Shown: piece by piece, positions 1 to 9,088 of the stretch
How the letters are laid out: the number at the start of each line of letters is the position of its first letter
Position numbering within the stretch: the first letter of the stretch is position 1
Translations under genes and position numbers: made by a program
DNA from: Ruminococcus sp. Phil11
GTDB taxonomy: Bacteria > Bacillota > Clostridia > Oscillospirales > Ruminococcaceae
Assembly (NCBI GenBank): GCA_001940925.1
Contig: MSGZ01000006.1
Location: 1-64,000, forward strand
Reading direction: 5' to 3'
Length of the DNA: 64,000 bases
The notes under the pieces: model-generated
Told to the model about the DNA's origin: nothing
Seen by the model: only the letters and a program-made list of their open reading frames with translations
Database searches by the model: none

Positions 1-1
1 G

Positions 2-3000
2 CTTGAGTGGACGTCCGGTTCGGAGTCCACCGACATCAAGAACCTCGTTGACGGCACCTACACGCTGCACGAGGATGCGGCACCGAACGGCTATCTCGTC
101 TCCCACGACATGACCTTTGTCATTGAGAACGGCAAGGTCGTCAAGGTGAACGGCGAGGACTACACCGAGGGCAACGCAATCACGATGATCGACGAGCGTC
201 TGGGTGATGTGAAGATCGCGAAGAAGGACGCATTCGGCGGCGAGGTCGAGGGCGCGACCCTGACGCTGACCGGTAAGGACAGCGAAGGCAACATTATCAC
301 ATTCCCGGCAGGCTCCGTTGAGCCGGGTGCGGGCGCAGAGCTCGTGAACGGCAGCGGCGACAAGCTTGCATGGATCTCCGGCACAGAAACCACGAATGTT
401 CTGAATCTCGTTGACGGTATCTACACGCTGCACGAGCAGACGGCTCCGACCGGCTTTGCAGTCGCACAGGATATGACGTTCGAGATCGAGAACAGCAAGA
501 TCGTCAAGATCAACGGCGAAGCAGTCGCCGAGGGCACTGTCGTCGAGATGATCGACAAGGCACTTGCAGACGTCAAGATCTCTAAGCAGGATGCAGCCGA
601 CAGCAAGGAGCTCGAGGGTGCAACGATGCAGCTGACAGGTACCGACAAGGACGGCAATGCAGTCGCGTTCCCGGCAGGCTCTGTTGTTCCGGGCGAGGGC
701 GCAGTCCTGACGACCGGCGAAGGCACCAAGCTCGAGTGGACGTCCGGCAAGGCACCGACCGACATCAAGAACCTCGTTGACGGTACGTATGTGCTGCACG
801 AGGAAATTGCTCCGAACGGCTACGAGGTCGCAACGGATATCACCTTCGTGATCGAGGACGGCAAGCTGACGAAGATCGGCACCGAGACCGTCGCAGAGGG
901 CGAGAACCTGATCGTCATGTTCGATGACGCGAAGGTCACGACCACGGCCACCACAGCAACCACTGCTCCGGAGACTACGACGACCGCAAAGGCAACGACC
1001 ACCGCGGCACCGGCTACTACGACCGCAAAGGCAACGACCACCGCGGCACCGGCAACTACGACCGTGAAGGCAACGACTACCGCGGCTCCGGCTACCACCA
1101 CCGCAAAGGCAACGACAACTGCGGCTCCGGCTACCACCACCGCAAAGGCAACGACAACTGCGGCTCCGGCAACTACGACCGCAAAGGCAACGACTACCGC
1201 GGCTCCGGCAACCACGACCGCAAAGGTCACGACCACGACTGCGAAGGTCACCACGACCACCGCGAAGGTCACGACCACAACTGCGAAGGTCACCACGACC
1301 ACTGCGAAGGTCACCACGACCACTGCGAAGGCAACCACCACCGCACCGGTCACCACGACTGCTGTCACGACGACCGTCCGCGCTGAGGTGAAGATCTCCA
1401 AGCAGGATGTCCACAGCAAGGAAATCAAGGGCGCAGAGCTCACGCTGACCGGTAAGGACAGCACCGGCAAGGTCATCACCTTCCCGGAGAACTCTGTCGT
1501 TCCGGGCACGGGCGCAGAGGTCAAGACCGGCAGCGGCGACAAGCTCGTCTGGATCTCCGGCGATGAGGCAACTGACATCAAGAACCTGCCGGACGGCACG
1601 TACACGCTCCACGAGGAGGTCGCACCGAACGGCTACAAGGTTGCAACCGATATCACCTTCGTGATCGAGAACAGCAAGCTTGTGAAGATCGGCGATGAGA
1701 CGGTCACCGCGGATGCTCCGATCGTCATGATCGACGAGGCACTGGCAAATGTCACGATTTCCAAGCAGGATGTCCACAGCAAGGAAATCAAGGGCGCAAC
1801 ACTCACGCTGACCGGTAAGGACAGCGAAGGCAACATCATCACATTCCCGGCCGATTCGGTCAAGCCGGGCGAGGGCGCAACGCTTGTCAACGGCAGCGGC
1901 GATTCCCTTGTCTGGATCTCCGGCGACAAGCCGACCGATATCCGCAATCTTGACGACGGCACCTATACGCTCCACGAGCTGACCGCTCCGACGGGCTATC
2001 AGGTCGCGACCGACATCACCTTCGTGATCGAGGGCGGCAAGCTTGTGAAGATCGGCGACGAGACGGTCACCGCAGATGCTCCGGTCGTCATGATCGACGA
2101 GGCACTGGCAGAGGTCACGATCTCCAAGCAGGATGTCCACAGCAAGGAAATCAAGGGTGCAGAGCTGACGCTGACCGGCAAGGACAGCGAAGGCAATGTC
2201 ATTAGCTTCCCGAACGGTTCCGTCAAGCCGGGCACCGGCGCTGAGGTCAAGACCGGCAGCGGCGAAAAGCTCGTTTGGATCTCCGGCGACGAAGCAACGC
2301 AGATCAACAACCTGCCGGACGGCACCTACACGCTCCATGAGGAGGTCGCACCGAACGGCTACAAGGTCGCAACCGATATCACATTCGTGATCGACGGCGG
2401 CAAGCTTGTGAAGATCGGCGAGGAGGAAGTCACCGCGGATGCTCCGATCGTTATGGTCGATGAGGCACTTGCAAATGTGAAGATCTCCAAGCAGGATGTC
2501 CACAGCAAGGAAGTCCCGGGCGCAACCCTGACGCTGACCGGTACCGATAAGGACGGCAATGCAGTCGAGTTCCCGGAGGGCTCCGTTGTGACAGGCACCG
2601 GCGCAGAGCTGGTCAACGGCAGCGGCGAGAAGCTTGTCTGGATCTCCGGCGACGAGGCGACCCAGATCAAGAATCTGGATGACGGCACCTACACGCTCCA
2701 CGAGGAAGCGGCACCGAACGGCTACAAGGTCGCAACCGATATCATATTCGTGATCGACGGCGGCAAGCTTGTGAAGATCGGTGACGAGGAAGTCCATGCG
2801 GATGCTGAGATCGTCATGGTCGATGAGGCGATCGAGACAACGACCACCGCGACGACCACGACCGCAGCACCGACGACTACGACCACGACTACCACAACGG
2901 CGGCTCCGGTTACCACGACCTCTGCAAAGGCAGTGACCGAGACCACCACGACGACAACCGCGACAACCACGACGACGACAACCACCACCACGACAACAAC

Positions 3001-3862
3001 AACGACCACTACGACCACCACGACAACGACAACCACGACGACAACGACGACCACAACAACTACGACCACCACAACCACAATGACCACCGCGACCGAAGAA
3101 GTCACAACGCTGACTTCTGAGAACGGTCAGGCCGAGACCACTGTTGTCACGACCACGACTGTTCTGGCCGAGGTGCAGATCAGAAAGCAGGATGTTCACA
3201 GCAAGGAGATCAAGGGCGCAGAGCTCACGCTGACCGGTACCGATAAGGACGGCAACGCGATCGAGTTCCCGGCAGGCTCGGTTATTCCGGGCACCGGTGC
3301 TGAGGTCAAGACCGGCAGCGGCGACAAGCTCGTCTGGATCTCCGGCGATGAGGCAACTGACATCAAGAACCTGCCGGACGGCACGTACACGCTCCATGAG
3401 GAGGTCGCACCGAACGGCTACAAGGTTGCAACCGATATCACCTTCGTGATCGAGAACAGCAAGCTTGTGAAGGTCAATGATGCAGAGGTCGAATCGGGCG
3501 CGCCGGTCGTCATGATCGACGAGGCTGAGGATATCGTCACCACGACAAGCTGGATGACCGGCGAGCTCGCAGAGGAAGCAAACCGCACCTCCACGACGCA
3601 GACCGAGACTACTCCGGCTGAGACCGGCGACGACTCCGCAAGAGCGAGAACGACTGCTTCCGAAACGCAGACTGCTGCACCGGAAACCCAGACTACCGCA
3701 GCACCTGCAACGGCGACGCAGACCGTCCCGAGCGGCGGCGTGAACACCAAGACGGGTTCTGTCCAGACCGGTGATTCCGCTCCGGTCGCGGTCATGGTTC
3801 TCGGCATCCTCATGGGTGCAGCGGCCATTGCACTCCGCAAGCGCCGCGACGACGATCAGTGA
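2..3862 (+). CDS. CnaB/SpaA-repeat cell-surface protein (5' truncated)
   Basis: Large surface protein whose 5' end lies outside the window; the frame is open from base 2. It consists of Ig-like CnaB/SpaA modules of about 120 residues: one truncated, two complete (about 206-930), a Thr/Ala/Pro linker of KATTTAAPATT units (about 935-1380), four more modules (1384-2830), a poly-Thr linker (2840-3170) and a last module (to about 3530). Every module keeps a Lys in the ISKQD strand (IAKKD in the first), a Glu before APNGY and an Asp in IVMVD or VMID, the Lys/Glu/Asp set of the self-ligating FbaB CnaB2 domain. The tail is Thr-rich, then SVQTGD, a hydrophobic helix and a basic RKRR end, so it resembles a wall-sorting signal without LPxTG. 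Role inferred: adhesin or protease-resistant stalk. Confident in fold and location, not in ligand. Confidence 0.9.
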   Translation, partial: LEWTSGSESTDIKNLVDGTYTLHEDAAPNGYLVSHDMTFVIENGKVVKVNGEDYTEGNAITMIDERLGDVKIAKKDAFGGEVEGATLTLTGKDSEGNIITFPAGSVEPGAGAELVNGSGDKLAWISGTETTNVLNLVDGIYTLHEQTAPTGFAVAQDMTFEIENSKIVKINGEAVAEGTVVEMIDKALADVKISKQDAADSKELEGATMQLTGTDKDGNAVAFPAGSVVPGEGAVLTTGEGTKLEWTSGKAPTDIKNLVDGTYVLHEEIAPNGYEVATDITFVIEDGKLTKIGTETVAEGENLIVMFDDAKVTTTATTATTAPETTTTAKATTTAAPATTTAKATTTAAPATTTVKATTTAAPATTTAKATTTAAPATTTAKATTTAAPATTTAKATTTAAPATTTAKVTTTTAKVTTTTAKVTTTTAKVTTTTAKVTTTTAKATTTAPVTTTAVTTTVRAEVKISKQDVHSKEIKGAELTLTGKDSTGKVITFPENSVVPGTGAEVKTGSGDKLVWISGDEATDIKNLPDGTYTLHEEVAPNGYKVATDITFVIENSKLVKIGDETVTADAPIVMIDEALANVTISKQDVHSKEIKGATLTLTGKDSEGNIITFPADSVKPGEGATLVNGSGDSLVWISGDKPTDIRNLDDGTYTLHELTAPTGYQVATDITFVIEGGKLVKIGDETVTADAPVVMIDEALAEVTISKQDVHSKEIKGAELTLTGKDSEGNVISFPNGSVKPGTGAEVKTGSGEKLVWISGDEATQINNLPDGTYTLHEEVAPNGYKVATDITFVIDGGKLVKIGEEEVTADAPIVMVDEALANVKISKQDVHSKEVPGATLTLTGTDKDGNAVEFPEGSVVTGTGAELVNGSGEKLVWISGDEATQIKNLDDGTYTLHEEAAPNGYKVATDIIFVIDGGKLVKIGDEEVHADAEIVMVDEAIETTTTATTTTAAPTTTTTTTTTAAPVTTTSAKAVTETTTTTTATTTTTTTTTTTTTTTTTTTTTTTTTTTTTTTTTTTTTTTMTTATEEVTTLTSENGQAETTVVTTTTVLAEVQIRKQDVHSKEIKGAELTLTGTDKDGNAIEFPAGSVIPGTGAEVKTGSGDKLVWISGDEATDIKNLPDGTYTLHEEVAPNGYKVATDITFVIENSKLVKVNDAEVESGAPVVMIDEAEDIVTTTSWMTGELAEEANRTSTTQTETTPAETGDDSARARTTASETQTAAPETQTTAAPATATQTVPSGGVNTKTGSVQTGDSAPVAVMVLGILMGAAAIALRKRRDDDQ

Positions 3863-3895
3863 TCTGACGGAACGCATTGCACATTATAAAAAGAA

Positions 3896-3929
3896 CGGCT
3901 GTCCGGAGCGATCCGGGCAGCCGCTTTTT
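3896..3929 (+). terminator. Intrinsic terminator of the surface protein gene
   Basis: CGGCTGTCCGG and CCGGGCAGCCG form a GC-rich stem around AGCGAT, followed by CTTTTT, 33 bases after the stop codon. Confidence 0.85.
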
Positions 3930-3955
3930 GGTATCTTCGGGGAATCGGAATACAG

Positions 3956-3990
3956 AACGCCCCGTCGCGGAAAACGGCAGGGCGTTTTGT
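3956..3990 (+). terminator. Second hairpin, backup terminator
   Basis: AACGCCC pairs with GGGCGTT and is followed by TTGTTGT. It lies about 30 bases past the first terminator and may act on either strand. Confidence 0.5.
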
Positions 3991-4053
3991 TGTGATAAAT
4001 ATGCCGGAACAGGCGCGGCAGACCGGACAGGTATGTCCGCCTGCTCAGGAACA

Positions 4054-4084
4054 GCAAAAGCACCGGCAGAACCGATGCTTTTGC
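4054..4084 (-). terminator. Hairpin downstream of hpf
   Basis: GCAAAAGCA and TGCTTTTGC form a perfect 9-bp stem 37 bases past the hpf stop. No clear T-tract follows on the minus strand, so termination is only likely. Confidence 0.4.
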
Positions 4085-4120
4085 GTAATACTCATATCAT
4101 TTTGCAGGCTGCATCACCGT

Positions 4121-4651
4121 TCAGTCAACGGACGGCTCCAGCAGTGCGTAGTCGTCGTCCATGCGGCGATAGACAATGTTGATCGTACCGTTCTCCGCAT
4201 TCTGGAACACGAAGAAGGAGTGTCCCAGCATGTTCATTTGCAGGATCGCTTCCTCAATGCTCATCGGCTGGACGCGGAACGCCTTTCTGCGGATGAGGTT
4301 GTACTCGGTCTGCTCCTCGACGGTATCGGTGAATGCGTCCGGTGCGAGTGCGCTCTCCTTGATGCGCTTGCCGAGCTTGGTCTTGTTGCGGCGGATTTTG
4401 CGGATGATCTTCTCGATCGCAGAATCGAGCGCATCGTTCTTGTCAACGGCACTCTGCTCTGCACGGTAGATCATGCTGCCTGCACGAACGGTCAGCTCGC
4501 AGACGATCTGTCCGCGCTGCTCATTGAGCGTGATCTTGGCTTCTGCTTCGTCCTCGAAGAATTTATCCAGCTTCTGATTCAGCTTTTTTTCTGCGTATTC
4601 CGAGAAACTCGGACCGATCTGGATCTTTTTTGCCATAATATTCAGCTTCAT
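4121..4651 (-). CDS. hpf: Ribosome hibernation-promoting factor, long form
   Basis: 176-residue HPF. The N-terminal half (MKLNIMAKKIQIGPSF onward) is the beta-alpha-beta-beta-beta-alpha ribosome-binding domain. The C-terminal part (about residue 120 on, with FRVQPMSIEEAI and VYRRMDDDYALLEP) is the dimerisation domain that lets long HPF build 100S ribosome dimers in stationary phase. The start at 4651 is chosen because GCAAAGGAGG sits just upstream; a longer reading up to 4732 would overlap the -10 box of its own promoter. Single-gene unit, convergent with the surface protein gene. Length and domain order are normal for Firmicutes. Confidence 0.95.
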   Translation of the reverse strand: MKLNIMAKKIQIGPSFSEYAEKKLNQKLDKFFEDEAEAKITLNEQRGQIVCELTVRAGSMIYRAEQSAVDKNDALDSAIEKIIRKIRRNKTKLGKRIKESALAPDAFTDTVEEQTEYNLIRRKAFRVQPMSIEEAILQMNMLGHSFFVFQNAENGTINIVYRRMDDDYALLEPSVD

Positions 4652-4703
4652 ATATTCAGTTCCTCCTTTGCTCCGGCGTATATGTCTGCCGGTTGCTGTC
4701 TCT

Positions 4704-4732
4704 ATTATAGCATATTTATACAAAAAAATCAA
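4704..4732 (-). promoter_or_regulatory. hpf sigma-A promoter
   Basis: Minus strand: TTGATT (4732-4727), 17-base spacer, TATAAT (4709-4704), about 50 bases before the hpf start. Confidence 0.8.
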
Positions 4733-4830
4733 GTCCTATTTCAGGTTTTTGAGAAATTTCAGGAGATTGTCAAAAAGTGTACATAACGCGCAAAAAACAT
4801 GATACTTTTATGAAGGTACTGCGGCTGTGC

Positions 4831-4859
4831 TTGACTTTCCCGCGAATACATGGTATAAT
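4831..4859 (+). promoter_or_regulatory. Sigma-A promoter of the DJ-1 to mltG operon
   Basis: TTGACT, 17 bases, TATAAT, about 60 bases before the first start codon of a long plus-strand gene run. Confidence 0.85.
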
Positions 4860-4917
4860 AACTTGATATATTATGCACATAATCGAATCCTGTGAAGGAT
4901 CGGAGGAGGCAAGCGAT

Positions 4918-5463
4918 ATGATCTATGTTTTTCTTGCGGAAGGCTTTGAAGAAGTCGAAGCCCTGACACCGGTTGACTGCCTGCGCAGAGCCGGAAAGAC
5001 CGTGCAGACAGTCGGCGTCGGCGGAAGGGTCATTGCGGGCTCTCACGGTATCCCCGTGACGGCGGATATCGCCGCGGAGGACATCCGGCTGGATGATGCG
5101 CTGGAGATGATCGTGCTGCCCGGCGGGATGCCCGGAACGCTGAATCTCGGCAAAAGTCAGGCAGTGCAGGATGCGATCACCTACTGCGACGAAAACGGCA
5201 GACTGATCGCGGCGATCTGCGCGGCACCTTCCGTGCTGGGCGCACGCGGGCTCCTGAACGGCAAGACCGCGACCTGCTATCCGGGCTTTGAGCCGCAGCT
5301 GACCGGCTGCAATGCAGTCGCAGCACCGGTCTGTCAGGATGGCCGCATCATTACCGGCAGAGGGCCGGGTGCTGCAATGGATTTTGCGCTGAAGCTGGTT
5401 GAAGTCCTCTGCGGCGAAGAAAAGGCCGCGGCACTCGCGGAAGGCATGGTATATACAAAATGA
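4918..5463 (+). CDS. DJ-1/PfpI family protein
   Basis: 181-residue member of the DJ-1/ThiJ/PfpI superfamily. It starts MIYVFLAEGFEEVEAL, where the Glu next to the nucleophile is expected, and has the elbow Cys in AAICAAPSVLG. The whole single flavodoxin-like domain is present. Family members include YajL and DJ-1 chaperone/deglycase-type proteins, so a protein or small-molecule repair role is plausible, but the substrate cannot be read here. The start follows GGATCGGAGGAGG. Its stop overlaps the next start as ATGA, implying translational coupling to the folate enzyme. Confidence 0.85.
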   Translation: MIYVFLAEGFEEVEALTPVDCLRRAGKTVQTVGVGGRVIAGSHGIPVTADIAAEDIRLDDALEMIVLPGGMPGTLNLGKSQAVQDAITYCDENGRLIAAICAAPSVLGARGLLNGKTATCYPGFEPQLTGCNAVAAPVCQDGRIITGRGPGAAMDFALKLVEVLCGEEKAAALAEGMVYTK

Positions 5464-6041
5464 ACGGCATCACCGCAGAGAAAAAGGAGCTGCGCACCGC
5501 TGTGATGCATCAGCGGCGGGCAATGTCACTTGCGTTCCGGAAGGAGGCCGACCGGCTGATCGCAGAGGCGGTGCTCCGGCATCCGGCTTATCAGGCGGCA
5601 AAGCAGGTGTTCTGCTATGTCTCCATGCCGCATGAGGTCGGGACAAGGGCGATCCTTGCGGCTGTCCTTGCCGAGGGCAAAACGCTCGGGCTGCCGGTCT
5701 GTACGCCGGAGACAAGCGAAATGCAGTTTTACCGGCTGGACGCGCTCTCTGAGCTGCGTGCAGGTGCTTACCGGATCCCTGCGCCGCCCGTTTCGGCGGA
5801 CAGGCTGCTGGTTCCTTCGGCGGAGACGCTGATGATCGTTCCGATGCTTGCGTTTGACGCCGAGGGCTACCGGCTCGGCGCAGGCGGCGGATATTATGAC
5901 CGTTATCTCGCTGCACATCAGGTGCAGACGATCGGGATTTGCTATGCGGATTGCAGGATGACGCAGCTGCCGCATGACAATTATGACAGAAAGCTGATGT
6001 GCTGCGTTACGGAACAAAAAACGGAGGATTTTTATGGCTGA
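5460..6041 (+). CDS. 5-formyltetrahydrofolate cyclo-ligase
   Basis: 193-residue member of the 5-FTHF cyclo-ligase (MTHFS/YgfA) family, which converts 5-formyl-THF and ATP to 5,10-methenyl-THF. The N-terminal helix with KKELR and QRRAMS and the C-terminal nucleotide-binding loop RLGAGGGYYDRYL are diagnostic. Normal length. Its start overlaps the DJ-1 stop, and its stop lies 8 bases inside mltG, so the three genes form a tightly coupled operon. Confidence 0.92.
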   Translation: MNGITAEKKELRTAVMHQRRAMSLAFRKEADRLIAEAVLRHPAYQAAKQVFCYVSMPHEVGTRAILAAVLAEGKTLGLPVCTPETSEMQFYRLDALSELRAGAYRIPAPPVSADRLLVPSAETLMIVPMLAFDAEGYRLGAGGGYYDRYLAAHQVQTIGICYADCRMTQLPHDNYDRKLMCCVTEQKTEDFYG

Positions 6042-7557
6042 TGAAAAGACGCCGCTGACCGACGGCGGGCAGGAGGCTGCGGAGGAGCTTGCAGAGGCTC
6101 TGAGCGAGACTGCTTCAGACGCAGCAGATACGGCAGCGGATGCGGCAAAGTCCGCTTCGGATGAGGCTGCTGCGGAGGTGGAGGCGATCGTGCAGGATGC
6201 ATTGGCGGCAACGGACAATGCAGAAGCTGCCGCACCTGTTTCTGAGGCAGAGAAGCCGGCGGAAAAGCCGGCACCGCGGAAGAAGCCTGCCAAAAAAACC
6301 GGGCTCGCCGGACTGCTCCCGCAGAAGAAAAAAAAGAAGCGTCCGCGCAAGCGCACCATTGAGGATGAGCTTGCAGACCTTGCGGCAGAGGAAGCCGCAT
6401 TCGATGCATGGGGCAGACCGATTAAGAAAAAGAAGAAGAAAAAGCGCAGAAAGACCCGCAAGCTTTCCTGCACGCTCGTGCTGCTGACGCTGATCCTTGC
6501 GCTGTCCTCGGTACTGTCTGTCGTCATCCTTGCCGTTGCAAAGGAAATGTACGGCATTGAAAAGTCCGTTGACAAGAAGGTCATCAACATCCCGAACAAT
6601 GTCGGTACGCAGGCGATCGCGGAGCAGCTGGTGGATGAGGGTCTGATCTCCATGCCGATGATGTTCCGTCTGGTTTCCCGTATGAACCACATGGACGGCA
6701 AATATATCGCCGGCGACCATATCCTCACGGCGAGCATGTCCTACGAAACGATGATCGAGGAGCTCTGCACGACGGATGAAGAAGGCGGCCGTGAATACCA
6801 CAGCTTCACGATCTACGAGGGCGAGACGCTGATGAGCGTTGCAAAGCGTCTGGAAGAAAACGAATTCGTCAGAAGTGCGGATAAGTTCCTGTTCTACTTC
6901 AACAGCGGCGGCTACAACCTCTTTGAGTTTGAAAAGCATCTGCCGGAGAAATCTGCGCTGAAATTCCAGCAGATGGAAGGCTACTGCTTCCCGGATACCT
7001 ATCAGTTCTATATCAACGAGGATCCGAGCATCGTGGCGCAGAAGATCTACGCGAACTTTGATTCCAAGCTGTCCGAGGACGACTATAAGCGGATGAACGA
7101 GCTCAACATGTCTCTGGATGAGCTCATCACGCTGGCCTCCATGATCGAGGCGGAAGCAGGCGGCAAGGAGTATATGACGCGCATTTCGTCGGTATTCCAC
7201 AACCGTCTGACGCACTCGGGCGAGTTCCCGAAGCTCCAGTCCGACCCGACCAAGAAATATGCAAGAGATGTCATCGAGCCGAATCTCGACCGCGAGAACG
7301 AGACAATGCTCACTGCATACAACACCTACGAGGGCAACGGTCTCCCGCCCGGCGCGATCTGCAACCCGGGACGCGACGCGATCGAAGCGGCACTGTATCC
7401 GGATACGACGCCGTATTTCTACTTCAACGCAAATATCGACACCGGTGAGACCTACTTCGCTCAGACCAATGAGGAGCATGAGCAGAATCTCGCGAAGGTC
7501 AGAGCGGATCAGGCGGCAGCCGATGCAGCGGCAAACGGCGAGAACCCGAATGGCTAA
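6034..7557 (+). CDS. mltG: Endolytic murein transglycosylase MltG
   Basis: 507-residue YceG/MltG protein. An Ala/Glu-rich and then Lys/Arg-rich cytosolic tail of about 143 residues precedes one membrane helix (about 144-170), and the extracellular YceG domain follows. ASMIEAEAGG places the catalytic Glu at about residue 372, and LQSDPT and AICNPG motifs are present. MltG cuts nascent glycan strands and so limits their length. The cytosolic tail is much longer than in E. coli MltG but similar extensions are common in Clostridia. GGAGG precedes the start. Its stop overlaps the next gene. Confidence 0.95.
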   Translation: MADEKTPLTDGGQEAAEELAEALSETASDAADTAADAAKSASDEAAAEVEAIVQDALAATDNAEAAAPVSEAEKPAEKPAPRKKPAKKTGLAGLLPQKKKKKRPRKRTIEDELADLAAEEAAFDAWGRPIKKKKKKKRRKTRKLSCTLVLLTLILALSSVLSVVILAVAKEMYGIEKSVDKKVINIPNNVGTQAIAEQLVDEGLISMPMMFRLVSRMNHMDGKYIAGDHILTASMSYETMIEELCTTDEEGGREYHSFTIYEGETLMSVAKRLEENEFVRSADKFLFYFNSGGYNLFEFEKHLPEKSALKFQQMEGYCFPDTYQFYINEDPSIVAQKIYANFDSKLSEDDYKRMNELNMSLDELITLASMIEAEAGGKEYMTRISSVFHNRLTHSGEFPKLQSDPTKKYARDVIEPNLDRENETMLTAYNTYEGNGLPPGAICNPGRDAIEAALYPDTTPYFYFNANIDTGETYFAQTNEEHEQNLAKVRADQAAADAAANGENPNG

Positions 7558-8767
7558 GCCGGAGCTGCTTGCACCCGCAGGCGACGCGGAATGCTTCGGT
7601 GCGGCACTGCAGTTCGGCGCGGACGCGGTATACGTCGGCGCAAAGGACTACGGAATGCGCGCCGCGGCAAAAAACTTTGATTTTCCCGCACTGCATGAGG
7701 CGGTGCGGCAGGCACACGCGCAGGGCGTCAGGGTGTATCTCACCGCGAACGTCCTGCCGCGCAATGCCGAAATGGACGCCTTTCCGGCGTTCGTAAAAGA
7801 GGTCAGCGCGTGCGGCGTCGATGCCGTCATTGCCGCCGATCTCGGCGTCATCACGCAGCTTCGGGCGATCGCGCCGGAGCTCACTGTCCACGCCTCCACG
7901 CAGACCGGCGTCGTCAATTACCAGACGGCCAATGCGCTTTATGCGCTCGGCGTGAAGCGCGTCGTGCTGGCCAGGGAGCTTTCGATCGCGGAGATCGCGG
8001 AGCTGCGGGCAAAAACGCCGAAGGAGCTTGAGATCGAGGTCTTTGTGCACGGTGCGATGTGCATGAGCATTTCGGGGCGATGTCTGCTCTCGGAGTATCT
8101 GACGGGCAGAGACGCGAACCGCGGTGCCTGTGCGCAGTCCTGTCGCTGGAAGTACGCGCTCATGGAGGAGAAGCGTCCGGGGCAGTATTTCCCCGTGGAC
8201 GAGGACAGCGACGGCAGCTACATCTTAAACGCAAAGGATCTCTGCCTGCTCCCCTATCTGAAGGAGCTGGCGGAGGCGGGCGTCGATTCGGTCAAGATCG
8301 AGGGCAGAGCGAAGGCGGCTTATTATGTCGCCGGCGTGACGAATGCCTATCGCATGGCACTGGATGCGCTCTTTGATACCCCGCCGCGCGAGGTGCCGGA
8401 CTGGGTCATGCAGGAGCTGAACAATGTCAGCCACCGCCCGTATACGGTCGGGTTTGCCTTCGGGCAGCGCAAAGACCTGATCTGGCAGGAGGAAAACGGC
8501 TATATCCGCGATTACGAGGTCGTCGGCATCGTGCAGAAGCAGGAGAACGGCAGGCTGTATGTCAGCCAGCGGAACCGCTTTTTCGCGGGCGATGAAGTCG
8601 AGATCCTGATGCCGCAGAAAAAGCCGCTTGTCCTGACGGTCAATGACCTGCAAAACGGCGAGGGCGAGCCGATCGAAGCGGCGAACCATGCGGTCATGGA
8701 CTGCTCGTTCCTCTGTGAGCAGGAAGTTCCGGCAGGGGCATTTGTGCGGAAACGAACCGCGGAATAA
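7550..8767 (+). CDS. Peptidase U32 family protein, probable tRNA hydroxylation protein (TrhP/YrrO-like)
   Basis: 405-residue U32 family protein starting MAKPELLAPAGDAEC. It has the U32 signature (VFVHGAMCMSISGRC) followed by further Cys (GACAQSC) that could hold an Fe-S cluster, and a C-terminal beta domain. In Bacillus the mltG homologue is followed by trmR and the U32 pair yrrN/yrrO, which act in 5-hydroxyuridine formation at tRNA position 34; here the U32 gene directly follows mltG. The role is therefore inferred from family and order rather than from peptidase activity. The start overlaps the mltG stop; a longer upstream reading would run inside mltG and is rejected. Confidence 0.85.
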   Translation: MAKPELLAPAGDAECFGAALQFGADAVYVGAKDYGMRAAAKNFDFPALHEAVRQAHAQGVRVYLTANVLPRNAEMDAFPAFVKEVSACGVDAVIAADLGVITQLRAIAPELTVHASTQTGVVNYQTANALYALGVKRVVLARELSIAEIAELRAKTPKELEIEVFVHGAMCMSISGRCLLSEYLTGRDANRGACAQSCRWKYALMEEKRPGQYFPVDEDSDGSYILNAKDLCLLPYLKELAEAGVDSVKIEGRAKAAYYVAGVTNAYRMALDALFDTPPREVPDWVMQELNNVSHRPYTVGFAFGQRKDLIWQEENGYIRDYEVVGIVQKQENGRLYVSQRNRFFAGDEVEILMPQKKPLVLTVNDLQNGEGEPIEAANHAVMDCSFLCEQEVPAGAFVRKRTAE

Positions 8768-8779
8768 GGGGTGTAACAA

Positions 8780-8983
8780 ATGTACAAGAAAGACGGCATC
8801 ATATACGAAAGCGAACAGGAATACATGCTTGTGAAGGACAATGCGGCATCCGAACCGAAACCGCTCACAACGTCAGAGCGTGTCTGGCTGGTGCTTGCAG
8901 TCGTTTGCGTACTGCTTTTGCTGCTGTTTCTGAGCGTTATTTGTCACGAGGGTTTTCCGAATGTGATGCAGCCGCGGTGCTGA
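8780..8983 (+). CDS. Small single-span membrane protein
   Basis: 67 residues: a polar N-terminus (MYKKDGIIYESEQEYM), a strong hydrophobic helix (about residues 35-55, VWLVLAVVCVLLLLLFLSV) and a short tail. I do not recognise a family. It sits 12 bases after the U32 gene on the same strand, with only a weak GGGGTG ribosome site, so it may be read as part of the operon. Confidence 0.55.
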   Translation: MYKKDGIIYESEQEYMLVKDNAASEPKPLTTSERVWLVLAVVCVLLLLLFLSVICHEGFPNVMQPRC

Positions 8984-9018
8984 TATCAGTTCCGGCATCA
9001 TCCGGAATGAATGGGATT

Positions 9019-9062
9019 CCAAAGGGGCAGTGCCCCTTTGGCGAGGTTTGGAGCGGAGCTCC
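9019..9062 (+). repeat. Two adjacent three-base-loop hairpins
   Basis: CCAAAGGGGC-AGT-GCCCCTTTGG (9019-9041) and GGAGC-GGA-GCTCC (9050-9062) are perfect stems, placed just before the radical SAM start. The first could be a terminator, but no T-tract follows. They resemble hairpins in the array at 26.3-26.7 kb. Confidence 0.6.
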
Positions 9063-9088
9063 ATTTTGAATCCATCGGAGATACATCT

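Noticed and set aside
960-1340. CRISPR-like series of repeats
   Set aside because: The repeats are in-frame KATTTAAPATT codons with no spacer structure and no cas genes.
820-3105. Minus-strand Val-rich frames opposite the Thr linkers
   Set aside because: Threonine codons ACN read as GTN valine codons on the other strand; no ribosome site or start context. Pure mirror of the linkers.
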